DNA of 64,000 nucleotides. It comes from Thelephora terrestris. Its lineage: Eukaryota > Basidiomycota > Agaricomycetes > Thelephorales > Thelephoraceae. Where the stretch lies: assembly GCA_015956445.1 (NCBI GenBank), contig WIUZ02000017.1:827748-891747 (forward strand). The letters are read 5' to 3'. Below, one piece after another: positions 62,989 to 64,000 of the stretch. Below the pieces are notes generated by a model that was given only the letters and a program-made list of their open reading frames with translations, was not told the origin of the DNA and did no database searches. Both the position numbers and the translations under genes were made by a program. The stretch's first letter is position 1, and each line of letters starts with the position of its first letter.

Positions 62989-63335
62989 TTCTCTAGTAGA
63001 TAGTTTCTCTCAGACTCTTATTCCTTCACACCTCGTCCCGATTACGTCCCGACCAGTCCCGATCGTGTCCCGACCATTTCCCGATCCTCCATCACGGCTC
63101 TTACCTTTAGCTTTCCTTTCCCTATCTCCGTTTCCTGCGTCCCGATCACGTCTCGATCGATCGCTTCGCTCTCGACTCTAGGCCTCCCTCTGGTTCGTTT
63201 TCCAACCACATTCTTTTCCCTCGCTGTTCCCTTCGATCCCTTGCCTTCCCTATGTCATAGACGCGTCATTAGGTCTTTTGACATCACTTTGGTTCGTTTC
63301 CTTTGGTCCCTTCGTTCTCAGAGCCCCCAGTATTG

Positions 63336-63345
63336 TATATAAAGG
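63336..63345 (+). promoter_or_regulatory. TATA box (TATATAAAGG)
   Basis: A strong TATA element is followed within about 60-80 nt by a CT-rich tract, the layout of an RNA polymerase II promoter or of an LTR U3/R boundary. It points toward the partial coding exons at 63680-64000. Confidence 0.5.
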
Positions 63346-63679
63346 CCCCTGTATTCGATAGACTCCAGCAATCAATCAGCAGCGTTCCCTCCCTCTCTCT
63401 TCCTCTCTCTCTCTCTCTCTTCTGAGGCCTAGCAGCGTTGCTACGGTCCTCCCTTCGGTTCCCTCGTCGTCTCGCCCTCGTTCTCGTCGTCCCTCTGGTC
63501 TCTTGTGTCCCGCTGGTGTCCCAATTTCTGACTCTGTTGTCCCGACGTATCCCGACGTTTCCCTTTGTTGGTTATCGGTAGTTTCGTTCTCTGGCTTTCC
63601 CGTCGTCCTCTGCCTCGTTCTCCCGTTCTCTTCCCGACTTTCTCTCTCACCTTTCATTCGCTTCCCGCAGATTCCCTAG

Positions 63680-64000
63680 AGGCTCGCGCCTCTGAACCGA
63701 GGACCCGACCTTCTAACTGCCATCTCTGCCCTCTCGGACTCCGAAGGCTTTGTGGCAAGTTCATCTGGAACCCACGCCGGGACCGGTTTTTCCGTTCCTT
63801 TGACTCATTAAGTCTTCCATCATTCCCTCTACTCGCGCAGAGAAGCGTATCTCTGACCTTCGGGATTATCTGTCTGAGACAGTCCCACCCTTCCCACCCA
63901 CTTTTAGTGATCCTTTCGTTGAAGGTTTCTCTCCCCCTTATCCCGCTGTTCCCGATAATTCTTTGGACGTTCCCGACGATTTTGATCTTTTAGATTCCAT
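63680..64000 (+). CDS. Partial gene cut by the right edge
   Basis: An exon beginning after an acceptor (CCCTAG at 63679) reads RLAPLNRGPDLLTAISALSD and ISALSDSEGFVASSSGTHAG. A 55-nt intron starting GTTTTTCC and ending CGCGCAG at 63840 joins it in frame to EKRISDLRDYLSETVPPFPP. The frame stays open through FSDPFVEGFSPPYPAVPDN to the last base. The start codon is not found. It could be the 5' part of a retroelement gag gene or of a host gene; no family is recognised. Confidence 0.45.

Larger units (their letters stand above)
62699..63679. other. Pyrimidine- and TCCCGA-rich non-coding tract
   Basis: The plus strand is strongly C+T-rich with many TCCCGA words (for example clustered at 63034-63090 and 63539-63560) and a CTCTCT run near 63395-63420. 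No coding frame is credible. It may be an LTR or the long leader of the gene at the right edge. Confidence 0.55.

Overview
The window is nuclear DNA of a filamentous fungus, most likely a mushroom-forming basidiomycete (Agaricomycetes). The basis is dense protein genes on both strands, each split by many short introns (mostly 41-70 nt, GT..AG), families typical of that group (Plavaka DNA transposase, DUF6535-like and DUF6532-like proteins, Knh1-like GPI proteins), and no operons or ribosome binding sites. No tRNA, rRNA or CRISPR array was seen.

Layout. 0.9-1.7 kb: GPI-anchored wall protein (-). 2.0-10.3 kb: two ubiquitin-pathway genes in tandem (-), a CCCH-finger/RBR E3 ligase with a duplicated finger module and a UBA/BIRC6-type UBC E2. 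10.4-16 kb: an Air1/2 zinc-knuckle protein (+), acyl-protein thioesterase (-), Vps60/CHMP5 (+) and an Mtf2-like mitochondrial protein (+). 16.4-19.7 kb: a WW-WW-MyTH4-RhoGAP protein (-). 20.2-22.4 kb: a decayed DUF6535-like membrane gene. 23.4-31.7 kb (+): a tubby-like LOR protein, a P4-ATPase flippase and squalene epoxidase. 31.7-36.9 kb is gene-poor apart from one secreted cysteine-containing protein. 36.9-41.4 kb (-): Bud22 and Atg22. 42.2-52.0 kb (-): a full-length neurofibromin/Ira-type RasGAP, divergent from a Nam8/Ngr1-type three-RRM protein (52.5-54.8 kb, +). 54.8-64 kb is accessory: an apparently intact Plavaka transposase (-), two low-complexity ORFs (+), and a pyrimidine-rich, TCCCGA-rich tract with a TATA box leading into a gene cut by the right edge.

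Most genes are conserved housekeeping functions: ubiquitin signalling, nuclear RNA surveillance, ESCRT, Rho and Ras GTPase control, lipid flipping, sterol synthesis, autophagy, ribosome biogenesis and RNA binding. The least ordinary parts are the neighbouring E2/RBR-E3 pair with its in-gene tandem duplication, two GC-AG introns whose splicing is fixed by conserved protein motifs, and the transposon-rich right end. All gene models were built by reading splice junctions by eye. Start codons and a few junctions are inferences, as stated in each entry.
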